A stretch of 13,541 bases of DNA, from positions 1 through 13,541 of the forward strand of contig JAGQLZ010000048.1 of NCBI GenBank assembly GCA_020428895.1, read 5' to 3'. The notes beneath the pieces were generated by a model that saw only the letters and a program-made list of their open reading frames with translations, had not been told where the DNA came from and made no database searches. The DNA comes from Candidatus Kaiserbacteria bacterium (GTDB lineage Bacteria; Patescibacteriota; Minisyncoccia; Phycocordibacterales; UBA918). The position numbers and the translations under genes were made by a program. Below are positions 7,153 through 13,457 of the stretch, in pieces (within the stretch, counting starts at the first letter, position 1; every line of letters begins with the position of its first letter).

Positions 7153-7464
7153 TTAGTTGTTTCGGTTTTCAACTGGTAAGAAAGGGTTCTCACGACCTAG
7201 TGGTATTTCAGGTACTTCAGTAGAATAAGAAACCAAACTTGTAAAACGTAAGTCAGTAAACAAATCAGTTTCTAGAGAAATTGAATCTAAAATACGACCT
7301 CTCTCAATAAAAAGTTGTGTGCTTGCTAAAATTTCAGCGTCCAGCCCAGCTCGACCAGTTAAATCCAACTCACCGGTATCTTTATTAACAAAAATATAAT
7401 AGCCAGCTAAACCAACAAGTACAATAACGGCAATAGATAGTAGATTTTTTAGAAAATTGCTCAT
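7153..7464 (-). CDS. Short membrane-anchored pilus protein, PilP-like (tentative)
   Basis: From the ATG at 7464 the protein is 103 aa: a short cytoplasmic start (MSNFLKNLLS), one TM helix (about 8-26) and a mostly polar outer part ending P-L-G-R-E-N-P-F-L-P near the C-terminus. A basic residue followed by x-D/N-P-F is a recurring motif in PilP/GspC-type proteins, and the gene sits where pilP follows pilN and pilO. The folded C-terminal domain with which PilP normally contacts the secretin is absent, and no secretin gene is seen. An upstream start at 7500 would overlap the previous gene by 35 bases; ATG 7464 lies 1 base after its stop, so coupling is likely. Function is inferred mainly from position. 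Confidence 0.75.
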   Translation of the reverse strand: MSNFLKNLLSIAVIVLVGLAGYYIFVNKDTGELDLTGRAGLDAEILASTQLFIERGRILDSISLETDLFTDLRFTSLVSYSTEVPEIPLGRENPFLPVENRNN

Positions 7465-7465
7465 A

Positions 7466-8056
7466 TTAATCTCTGTTATTAATTTTGACTGGTAAAGCAA
7501 ACGCTACAAAGGTTATTTCAGTCTGAATGATATCTTCCATTAAACCACTACCACTATCTACTTCTGATGGCTGTAAAGTCATATCAGACACCATCAATTG
7601 ATAGTTATTTTTTTCAACTCGCCGCAAAAACTGCTTGATAGAATCATACGGTCCGTATAATTCAATCATAAACGAACCAGTGACTAGTAAGTCATCTTCA
7701 TGCCCCTCAATCTCAATCTCTGTTTCCAGCGCTTCAGGAGAAGCTCCTATTATAGTCAGATTATCATCCATTTCAGCGATAGTAATGATGTCTTTTAGGA
7801 CTGAAAGCTCGTCAATCTCATCTGGCAGATATGTGTACAGGGATTTTTTGTACTGAGTATCCATCTTTACTACTCGTTGATATAACAATTCAAGACCGGC
7901 ATTTACAGCTGCAACATTTTTAATTTCATTTTCGTAAACGGCAATGTCGTCTTGAATACCTTGAATATCTTCAAAGGTTGGCTTTAGGTAAGTTAAACCA
8001 ATTCCAATGGCCACTACCAGTAATATAATTTGAATAAATGTAGTTAAAGAGCTCAT
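7466..8056 (-). CDS. pilO: PilO-like inner-membrane alignment protein
   Basis: Bitopic membrane protein of 196 aa: very short N-terminus, one TM helix (about 5-24), a helical coiled-coil-like stretch (about 27-70) and a periplasm-side domain with LYGPYDSIKQFLRRVEKNNYQL (133-154, quoted from the translation in part here as YGPYDSIKQFL), the pattern of the ferredoxin-like domain of PilO, which forms dimers with PilN. It overlaps the preceding gene by four bases (ATGA), so the two are translationally coupled, as expected for partners of a complex. Sequence identity to characterised PilO cannot be judged here; the call rests on topology, the domain pattern and order in the cluster. Confidence 0.82.
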   Translation of the reverse strand: MSSLTTFIQIILLVVAIGIGLTYLKPTFEDIQGIQDDIAVYENEIKNVAAVNAGLELLYQRVVKMDTQYKKSLYTYLPDEIDELSVLKDIITIAEMDDNLTIIGASPEALETEIEIEGHEDDLLVTGSFMIELYGPYDSIKQFLRRVEKNNYQLMVSDMTLQPSEVDSGSGLMEDIIQTEITFVAFALPVKINNRD

Positions 8057-8796
8057 ATTATATCTTCTTGGTTATCGTCCTCAATAACTTCTAAATTTTC
8101 TTCTTGATTTTGCTGTAAACCTTGGAACTGATCGTTAACTGGTTCGTAGCCAATTAATTCATTATCTAAAGAAAATATAGCGGTCATAGTCACAGACGGC
8201 TCTTCGCCACTATCAACGATTTGTTGGAATTTAGCATTGGCCTGTCTGCCTGATAAACCAGAATTTGAATTGGCTGACCCACCTACTTCAAAGGTTATGT
8301 CGGTTATTTGAACTCCCGCAATTTCTTCTATGTCATCATTATAGACCCCTCTTTGAAAAATAGCCGAATCTAAATTATCAGTAACTATCTTTGCATTTAA
8401 AGCAACTGTATCTACATCCTTACGTTCAATGGTGACATCTTCATACTGAATAGTTACGGCTGTATGATCATCAATAACCTCAAGTAAGTTAGAAAGTGAT
8501 ACATTTTTTTCTAAGATTGCTTCCACCATTTTGATCCGACGATGTCGGTCAACTACTGCTTCCATCTTAGCGCCATCAAAACTATCAGTTTCGATTTTTA
8601 ATTGTTGAACTCTTTCAGTTAATTGATTATTTAAATAGTATTTATATCCAAATAAAGCGGCTGCTAAAATGATTGCTAAAAATAAAGCTACGTAACTTAG
8701 AAAAGTCAGTAGATAGACACGCCTAGTTACAGCACGTTTGAGATTTTTACCAGGGTTTCTTTTTGGAATGAACGAAGCATTAGACTCTTGAGCCAT
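8053..8796 (-). CDS. pilN: PilN-like inner-membrane alignment protein
   Basis: Bitopic membrane protein, 247 aa from the ATG at 8796; an in-frame ATG at 8817 would add seven residues. The cytoplasmic N-terminus is basic and holds S-F-I-P-K-R (8-13), possibly a diverged form of the I-N-L-L-P-x-R peptide by which PilN binds PilM. Next come a TM helix (about 28-51), a heptad-like stretch (about 55-75), a mixed alpha/beta outer domain, and an acidic Gln/Glu/Asp-rich tail. It follows pilM by 57 bases and overlaps the pilO-like gene by four bases. A TATAAT box lies 9 bases before ATG 8796, inside the longer reading, which favours the shorter start. PilN identity rests on topology, partner order and the N-terminal motif. 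Confidence 0.82.
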   Translation of the reverse strand: MAQESNASFIPKRNPGKNLKRAVTRRVYLLTFLSYVALFLAIILAAALFGYKYYLNNQLTERVQQLKIETDSFDGAKMEAVVDRHRRIKMVEAILEKNVSLSNLLEVIDDHTAVTIQYEDVTIERKDVDTVALNAKIVTDNLDSAIFQRGVYNDDIEEIAGVQITDITFEVGGSANSNSGLSGRQANAKFQQIVDSGEEPSVTMTAIFSLDNELIGYEPVNDQFQGLQQNQEENLEVIEDDNQEDII

Positions 8797-8805
8797 AGTA
8801 TTTAT

Positions 8806-8811
8806 ATTATA
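8806..8811 (-). promoter_or_regulatory. Possible -10 box of pilN (leaderless type)
   Basis: TATAAT on the minus strand, 9 bases before the ATG at 8796 in the pilM-pilN gap. No clear -35 box. Confidence 0.3.
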
Positions 8812-8853
8812 GTGCATCTTTAAAGTAATATGTGCACTTGCACTGTGGAAAGA

Positions 8854-9936
8854 TTATTCAAACTGACGTAGCGCTGCCCCTAGTGCCGTGGTAAAAGTTG
8901 GACCAAGCTCAGTAATAGTATCTTCCATAAAGGCTGGATAAGCTACTTTTTTAAACGGATTTGTTAAGATAACTTCACGACCTAAAGCCTCTTTAATTTG
9001 TTTTGCAGCACCAGGAAATAAACTACTACTGCCACAAATATATACTAACTTAACCTTCTCTCCGGTGCGTGCTTCATATTCTTCAATCACCTGACGAAAC
9101 TCATGAAGCGGTCGATCATAAACAGAGCTGTAAGCTTTTTTAACAATATCGTAATTATCATCTCCATTATTAATTGTTCGTTTCATGAACTCAGCGTCTT
9201 GAAATGATGAATCCATTTCTTTAGCTAAAACATCAGTCACCTGCTTACCTCCCGCTCGTACTCTATGCATTCTTTGCAATAGTCCATCATTAGAAATATA
9301 TAAACGCGAATAACTCGCTCCAAGATCAATCACTGCTACATTTTTAACATCACTATCATAAACAGCTCGAATGGAACTGAAGCATTCAATTTCAGTTGGT
9401 GTATCTTTAAGATTCACAAATTCCATTAAATTATTAAAACGCTTTAGTGAATCATTTTGAATGGCTGCCAACAGAATATCTCTGGCTGTTTTGCTAACTT
9501 CTGAGTGAGTTTCAATTTCTGCCCAATCGAGAGTAACTTCACTCAACTGTACCGGTATGTACTTTCTAGCTTCGATACGTACTCGAGGTGAGATATCTTC
9601 TTTTTGACCAGCTTTAATGGTCATAGTGGTTACAAAACTAGACGCCAACGGCATAGCGAAAGTTGCTACCTTGGCTTTTACTGCTGATTCGCGCAAAACA
9701 TCCACCAAAGCACTCTGTTCTTTAGTAGCATCTAGGATAGAGGTCTGGCCGACTCCTAAATTATCGTATGGACCAAGTTGTATTTCACCATAAGTAGTAA
9801 GTGTGAGTACTGAGTTTCTCTCCTGCACTTCCACTACCTTGATGGATGAAGAACCAACGTCAATTCCAACCACCCGAGAAGAGGTCGGGCCTTTATTGGA
9901 ATTTAGTGATGTAAATAACTTATCTAAAAGTGCCAT
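8854..9936 (-). CDS. pilM: Pilus assembly ATPase-like protein PilM
   Basis: Actin-like cytoplasmic protein that binds nucleotide and the cytoplasmic tip of PilN, linking the motors to the envelope part of the machine. At 360 aa it is full length. Actin-fold motifs are visible: phosphate-1 VVGIDVGSSSIKVVEV (22-37), phosphate-2 VAVIDLGASYSRLYI (about 200-214), and the adenosine motif VYICGSSSLFPGA (about 298-310). The insert resembles the SHS2/1C region (MPLASSFVTTMTI, then RKYIPVQLSEVTLDW). It is the first gene of the minus-strand pilus operon and is divergent from comF, 47 bases apart. No Shine-Dalgarno sequence is visible before the ATG. Confidence 0.96.
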   Translation of the reverse strand: MALLDKLFTSLNSNKGPTSSRVVGIDVGSSSIKVVEVQERNSVLTLTTYGEIQLGPYDNLGVGQTSILDATKEQSALVDVLRESAVKAKVATFAMPLASSFVTTMTIKAGQKEDISPRVRIEARKYIPVQLSEVTLDWAEIETHSEVSKTARDILLAAIQNDSLKRFNNLMEFVNLKDTPTEIECFSSIRAVYDSDVKNVAVIDLGASYSRLYISNDGLLQRMHRVRAGGKQVTDVLAKEMDSSFQDAEFMKRTINNGDDNYDIVKKAYSSVYDRPLHEFRQVIEEYEARTGEKVKLVYICGSSSLFPGAAKQIKEALGREVILTNPFKKVAYPAFMEDTITELGPTFTTALGAALRQFE

Positions 9937-9983
9937 AGTTTACGTGACTATTCTATCATGGACAATGTCGTATACTATAGGTA
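9937..9983. promoter_or_regulatory. Divergent promoter region between pilM and comF
   Basis: The 47-bp gap must hold promoters for both strands. On the plus strand TATACT (9971-9976) lies 7 bases before the comF GTG. On the minus strand TATAGT overlaps it (rc of 9974-9979), which would give pilM a leader of about 30 bases, and TAGAAT lies 13 bases before the pilM ATG. Overlapping boxes would make the two promoters compete. No convincing -35 boxes. Confidence 0.45.
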
Positions 9984-10574
9984 GTGATTCACATATTAAG
10001 AAACTTTCTCGATATAGTAATCCCTCCTAGCCCTGAGGTTTTGTTACTGCGTGATGTTAATAAAACAAAATTTATTAATCATTATTCCCTAAGTAACCAA
10101 AATCAAATTACGTGCATTAGTAGCTATCAAGAGCCCATTATCAAAGCGGCTATTAAGTCTAGTAAATTTCAACATTACCGACACGCTCATTATTTATTAG
10201 GAGAATTATTTAATCTCTGGCTGAAAACTGAACAGCCAATTTACGACATGTGTGTGCCTTTACCTTTATCAAAAGAGCACCTCAAAAACCGAGGCCATAA
10301 TCAAGTTGAAAGTGTTTTGTTGGCCGGAAAAATTAATTATCAAAAAAATATATTGACTCGAGTCAATCGACCACCCCAAACTTCCCTTCCAAAAAATGAA
10401 CGCCTTAAGAATATTAGAGGAGCTTTTACCTGTATTAAACCAGAACTTATTGCTAATAAAAACGTACTTTTAGTAGATGACGTTATGACCACTGGTGCGA
10501 CTTTGACGGCTGCCAAGGAAGCTTTGCTTCCTTGGCAGCCGTCAAACATAACCTGTGTGGCTTTCGCCCATTAA
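9984..10574 (+). CDS. comF: ComF-family phosphoribosyltransferase, no zinc ribbon
   Basis: ComF proteins are needed for DNA uptake in naturally competent bacteria; the exact biochemical role is not settled. The 196 aa contain VPLPLSKEHLKNRGHNQ (about 90-106), matching the family P-V-P-L-x-x-x-R-x-x-x-R-G-F-N-Q, then RPPQTSLPKNERLKNIRGAF, and the PRPP-binding loop VLLVDDVMTTGATL (about 160-173). Family members are usually about 220-240 aa with an N-terminal four-cysteine zinc ribbon; this region is missing and a TAG stop lies in frame 4 bases before the GTG, so it is not hidden upstream. A perfect hairpin (10502-10546) lies in the coding end without breaking the frame. Divergent from pilM, it ties the pilus locus to competence (inference). 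Confidence 0.93.
   Translation: MIHILRNFLDIVIPPSPEVLLLRDVNKTKFINHYSLSNQNQITCISSYQEPIIKAAIKSSKFQHYRHAHYLLGELFNLWLKTEQPIYDMCVPLPLSKEHLKNRGHNQVESVLLAGKINYQKNILTRVNRPPQTSLPKNERLKNIRGAFTCIKPELIANKNVLLVDDVMTTGATLTAAKEALLPWQPSNITCVAFAH
10502..10546. repeat. Perfect 21-bp inverted repeat inside comF
   Basis: Arms 10502-10522 and 10526-10546 are perfect reverse complements with a TTT loop. The core of the left arm is GGCTGCCAAGGAAGC. It lies in the last 75 bases of comF, encoding about T-A-A-K-E-A-L-L-P-W-Q-P-S. No T-run follows on either strand, so it is not a standard terminator, though it would form a very stable RNA hairpin. Confidence 0.95.
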
Positions 10575-10600
10575 TAGAAGACTCGGCATGCTAACATATA

Positions 10601-10606
10601 TATAGT
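10601..10606 (+). promoter_or_regulatory. Possible -10 box of the mgtC-family gene (leaderless type)
   Basis: TATAGT 5 bases before the ATG at 10612, in the 37-bp gap after comF; an overlapping TATATA (10597-10602) would give 9 bases. No clear -35 box. Confidence 0.35.
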
Positions 10607-10611
10607 TTTGT

Positions 10612-11244
10612 ATGTTTGAAGAATATTTAATTCGCATACTAATGGCCACTTTAGCTGGATCAGCTATCGGTTTTGAACGTGAGTATCACGACAAAACTGC
10701 CGGTCTTCGAACCATGATTTTAATTGCCATCGGATCATGCGTCTTTACTATCTTATCGGGTGAAATTGGCAAGGAAGTTGACCCAGCTCGAATTGCTGCT
10801 GCTATTGTTAGCGGAATTGGTTTTCTAGGAGCTGGAGCTGTTATCAAATCCGGTATGCAAATACGAGGGCTAACCACGGCTGCTTCTATTTGGTTAGTTG
10901 CCTCTTTGGGTATGGGCATGGGAGCTGGCGCTTATGCAATGACCAGTAGCGTAGTGATATTGGTATTGGTAGTTTTGTGGATATTGCCGAGCTTAGAAAG
11001 AAAGATTGATAAATTTCACGAATTCTTAGAGTTCACTATTGTAATAAAAAACACTGACAAACAAGAAGAAAACCTAATGGAACTTCTCAATGAAGAAGGT
11101 ATCAAAGTAGTTAGCATCAACCGCTCAAAGTTAAATTCAAAAGAACGCGAGTTGCGTATCATGGCAAAGAACAATCCTTCCAAACACGCTGTACTTAGTC
11201 AGAAACTAGCCTCAGCCAAAACTGTGATTAGATTTGATTCCTAA
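10612..11244 (+). CDS. MgtC/SapB-family membrane protein
   Basis: Integral membrane protein of 210 aa. The N-terminal MgtC domain has about five TM helices and the family signatures: GFEREYHDKTAGLRTMILIAIG (20-41; the core is R-E-Y-x-x-K-T-A-G-L-R-T), SGIGFLGAGAVIKSG (67-81) and IRGLTTAASIWLVASLGMG (83-101). A soluble C-terminal part (about 137-210) resembles the ACT-like domain of longer MgtC proteins. MgtC proteins help some pathogens survive low magnesium and inside macrophages; in free-living bacteria the role is largely unknown, so substrate and function are not assigned here. It follows comF by 37 bases on the same strand and converges on the next gene with only 25 bases between stops and no clear terminator. 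Confidence 0.93.
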   Translation: MFEEYLIRILMATLAGSAIGFEREYHDKTAGLRTMILIAIGSCVFTILSGEIGKEVDPARIAAAIVSGIGFLGAGAVIKSGMQIRGLTTAASIWLVASLGMGMGAGAYAMTSSVVILVLVVLWILPSLERKIDKFHEFLEFTIVIKNTDKQEENLMELLNEEGIKVVSINRSKLNSKERELRIMAKNNPSKHAVLSQKLASAKTVIRFDS

Positions 11245-11269
11245 AATATCACAACCTTTTATTTACTTA

Positions 11270-12028
11270 TTAACTTGGATTATTTTCTTTTACTTTTTTT
11301 AATTGACCATTCTGCTTGCCGTTATTTTTAAAAGGTCGCAATTTTTCTTTATCAAAAGTTTTAACTCCAAAAGCTGTTAGGTAATCACCTTTCCTATCGC
11401 CAAAAACTATTAACGTATCGCCTGACTGTATTTTTATATCGGGTGGTAGTTTTGTTTTTTCAGTTACGGTTACTACAATAAATTCATCTTTTTCTGATTT
11501 AATCACAAAACCTTCTTTTAATAGCTCAACTACCGTACCGACCAACACCCCTTCTGGACGTTCTTGCATCGCACCGCGATACATTGGTGACAACATCGGT
11601 ACTTGATGACCTTCAATAATATTACCCAATCGTTGGTGCATAAATGTTTTATTCATCAAAAGTGACCCTATTACAGCTACAACTACTATTAACAACATTG
11701 AATACACTAACGGTCGCTTATAACTAAAAGAATATTTATGAACTAAGACATACAGCAAAATTATAAATGCCAAGCTGGTAGAAATTATTAACCATGGTGA
11801 AGACATCACAAAAAAACTAACTCCTCTAAAACCAAAATCAGACGCGAGCCATATACCATTTTGGTGCATAAAGAAAATAGCAAAGCTCAAAAAATAAACA
11901 GCCAACAAAAGCACTATCACAACTCCACACAACAGTAATCCTGTTCTTAATACAAAATGCCATTTGGGTTTCATATAAACCTCACCAGATTGTATTTTAT
12001 TTAGAATTTTCTCTTGTATGTTATTCAT
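11270..12028 (-). CDS. Three-TM membrane protein, probable regulator of the adjacent sigma factor
   Basis: From the ATG at 12028 the protein is 252 aa; a GTG at 12040 would add four residues. A short cytoplasmic N-terminus (about 1-26, EKILNKIQSGEVYMKPKW) precedes three hydrophobic helices (about 27-50, 78-97, 107-125). An outer domain (about 158-226) has G-T-V-V-E-L, F-V-I-K-S, V-T-E-K-T-K-L and S-G-D-T-L-I-V-F-G-D segments, the alternating pattern of an OB-like beta barrel as in DUF5666-type domains. The end is Lys/Asn-rich. It overlaps the sigma gene by 8 bases, a coupling typical of sigma/anti-sigma pairs. No zinc-type HxxxCxxC motif is present, so the anti-sigma role is inferred from context and topology. 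Confidence 0.8.
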   Translation of the reverse strand: MNNIQEKILNKIQSGEVYMKPKWHFVLRTGLLLCGVVIVLLLAVYFLSFAIFFMHQNGIWLASDFGFRGVSFFVMSSPWLIISTSLAFIILLYVLVHKYSFSYKRPLVYSMLLIVVVAVIGSLLMNKTFMHQRLGNIIEGHQVPMLSPMYRGAMQERPEGVLVGTVVELLKEGFVIKSEKDEFIVVTVTEKTKLPPDIKIQSGDTLIVFGDRKGDYLTAFGVKTFDKEKLRPFKNNGKQNGQLKKVKENNPS

Positions 12029-12581
12029 GATTCTGTTCACTTAACTGATAATATCCTTTTAGTTTATTTCTGCCCCTAGTCATTCTAACTCCTACTGTCG
12101 TAACTGGAATATGCAAAACTTCACTTATCTCCTGATAACTTAAAGACTCAAAATAATGTAAAACTATTACTTCACGATATTTAGGTGGTAATTTCTCCAC
12201 AAATATTTCCAACTCTTCATTTATTTCATTATCCATCGTATCAGCATCTGCAGTTTCTTTACTAGCAAGCAAAGGCAAAATAGTATCCGAATCAAAAAAA
12301 TTAAAGATGTGCTTCTTTCGTTTTAATTCATTTACAAAAGTATTATGAGCAATCCGGTAAATCCATGGTGAAAACCGTAGACTAGTATTGAAAGACTTTA
12401 TATTAGTATAAGTTTTAATAAACACATCTTGTACCAAGTCATCAATCTCTTCTCTGGTATTAAGAAATCTCCAAGCGTATCGCTTAAGTTTATTTTCATA
12501 CCGAGACATAATTTCTCCGTAAGCCTCTGCATCCCCAGCTTGCACCAGAGCCACAATCTGCTCATCACTTTTTTCGACCAT
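12021..12581 (-). CDS. ECF-type RNA polymerase sigma factor (RpoE-like)
   Basis: Sigma-70 family, ECF group, 186 aa. Sigma-2 (about 22-90) shows DLVQDVFIKTYTNIKSF, for core binding and -10 melting, and F-S-P-W-I-Y-R-I-A-H-N. Sigma-4 (about 124-176) shows LPPKYREVIVLHYFESLSYQE and the helix-turn-helix I-S-E-V-L-H-I-P-V-T-T-V-G-V-R-M-T-R-G-R-N-K-L. Sigma-1 and sigma-3 are absent, as usual for ECF factors. It directly precedes, and overlaps by 8 bases, a membrane protein, suggesting release by an envelope signal. The secreted protein gene 176 bases upstream on the same strand is a candidate target. A TATAAA box lies 7 bases before its ATG; no Shine-Dalgarno sequence is seen. Confidence 0.95.
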   Translation of the reverse strand: MVEKSDEQIVALVQAGDAEAYGEIMSRYENKLKRYAWRFLNTREEIDDLVQDVFIKTYTNIKSFNTSLRFSPWIYRIAHNTFVNELKRKKHIFNFFDSDTILPLLASKETADADTMDNEINEELEIFVEKLPPKYREVIVLHYFESLSYQEISEVLHIPVTTVGVRMTRGRNKLKGYYQLSEQNHE

Positions 12582-12588
12582 AATACTA

Positions 12589-12594
12589 TTTATA
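12589..12594 (-). promoter_or_regulatory. Possible -10 box of the sigma factor gene (leaderless type)
   Basis: TATAAA on the minus strand, 7 bases before the ATG at 12581, just downstream of the hairpin at 12625-12656. No good -35 box. Confidence 0.35.
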
Positions 12595-12624
12595 AAATAC
12601 TACACTAAAAACCCTTAATTATTA

Positions 12625-12656
12625 CAAAAATACAAGCACTTGAGCCTGTATTTTTG
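12625..12656 (-). terminator. Probable terminator between the secreted protein gene and the sigma gene
   Basis: Arms CAAAAATACA (12625-12634) and TGTATTTTTG (12647-12656) form a 10-bp stem with a 12-nt loop and A/T runs on both sides. The stem is AT-rich and about 100 bases after the gene ending at 12758, so termination may be partial. The rest of the 176-bp gap is AT-rich with no other clear feature. Confidence 0.45.
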
Positions 12657-12757
12657 CATTAATTCATTTAATTTTTGTTTTTACTGAGTATTTAATTAAC
12701 TTTAGCTGACAGCCGATTTTATTAATCAGGACCACTAAAATTAGTTTTATTATTTAT

Positions 12758-13282
12758 TTACTCCGTACTTGGACCAAAACCTTTACCTTCTTTAGATCCT
12801 TTGTGACCACCGCCAAACCCGTGTCCAGCTGGCTTCTGGAAGCCAAGATCTTCCATAATTTCTTTAGCTGCCTCGTGATTACCAGCTTCACGTAATTGAT
12901 GAGCTTCAACTAATTTTTCAAATTTAGACTCTGAATCAATCAAGTCAGCTCGTGGAGTATCGGCAACCGCTTCTAGATAAGCCTCATAATCTTCTGAATC
13001 AATGGCGACCTTAATTGCTTTACGATGTTCAGCTCGTTCTGCATGAGATACTTTATGAATTTCTTTCATGACTTCTTTATCAAGACCAGCATTTTCTAAG
13101 ATTAATTTTATTTCGTCTCGATCGGCTCCGCCGATTTTAAGTTCATGAGCCTCCTCAAGAGCAATCACCTGATCATTAGTTAGATTTATATCTAACTTCT
13201 CCAACATCTCGCTAGAAAAAGCACTAGCTCCAGTTACCGTCACCGCAAAAGCCGCTACCGGAATCATTATTGTTTTTAACAT
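12758..13282 (-). CDS. Small secreted protein with internal duplication and His/Gly-rich tail
   Basis: A 174-aa protein with a signal peptide (about 1-21, cleavage after A-S-A) and then a helical, charged mature domain. An L-T-N-D-Q segment (34-38) recalls the LTxxQ motif of Spy/CpxP-like periplasmic proteins, but the overall match is not good enough to name it. Two stretches, about 42-69 and 122-150, align as L-x-E-A-H-x-L-x-x-x-G-x-x-x-E...I-x-E-x-x-G, an internal repeat. The tail is rich in Gly, Lys and His (H154, H160), possibly metal binding. It precedes the sigma/membrane-protein pair on the same strand, so it may belong to that envelope-stress module. ATG at 13282; no Shine-Dalgarno sequence. 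Function unknown. Confidence 0.85.
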   Translation of the reverse strand: MLKTIMIPVAAFAVTVTGASAFSSEMLEKLDINLTNDQVIALEEAHELKIGGADRDEIKLILENAGLDKEVMKEIHKVSHAERAEHRKAIKVAIDSEDYEAYLEAVADTPRADLIDSESKFEKLVEAHQLREAGNHEAAKEIMEDLGFQKPAGHGFGGGHKGSKEGKGFGPSTE

Positions 13283-13317
13283 TTTTATAATTAATTTTTA
13301 AGTTTAATAATTTTCAG

Positions 13318-13327
13318 CTTTGCAAAG
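13318..13327. repeat. 10-bp palindrome upstream of the secreted protein gene
   Basis: CTTTGCAAAG, a perfect palindrome 36 bases before the ATG at 13282. It may be a protein-binding site or part of the leader RNA. Confidence 0.35.
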
Positions 13328-13334
13328 TTTAATC

Positions 13335-13423
13335 ATGAAGCATCTAGGTATATACGGGACCTTATTGATTTGAGTTTTATTAATCACATGGCTTCGTGTG
13401 CCGCTACCCGTCTATCGCTTCAT
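13335..13423 (-). ncRNA. Candidate structured leader RNA upstream of the secreted protein gene
   Basis: Nested complementary segments: outer arms ATGAAGC (13335-13341) and GCTTCAT (13417-13423); inner arms ATATACGGG and CCCGTCTAT (eight of nine positions pair, near 13350-13358 and 13407-13415); and an internal hairpin CACATG-GCTT-CGTGTG near 13386-13401. TATTAA on the minus strand just beyond the outer arm (near 13426-13431) could start an RNA near 13423 that leads into the gene at 13282 with a leader of about 140 bases. It matches no riboswitch or tRNA I recognise. The pairings also exist in the plus-strand RNA, where one is better (G-U), so the transcribed strand is uncertain. Confidence 0.4.
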
Positions 13424-13457
13424 CTATTAATACACCAATCTTCAAAACTTATTACAA

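Noticed and set aside
10502..10546. comF hairpin as a Rho-independent terminator
   Set aside because: No T-run follows the stem on either strand, and it lies inside the reading frame.
10340..10549. Minus-strand open frames opposite comF and mgtC (also 10686-10919)
   Set aside because: Shadows of genes with strong family motifs on the plus strand.
13335..13423. tRNA or known riboswitch
   Set aside because: No acceptor/T-loop (GTTCRA) pattern and no conserved core of any riboswitch class I know.
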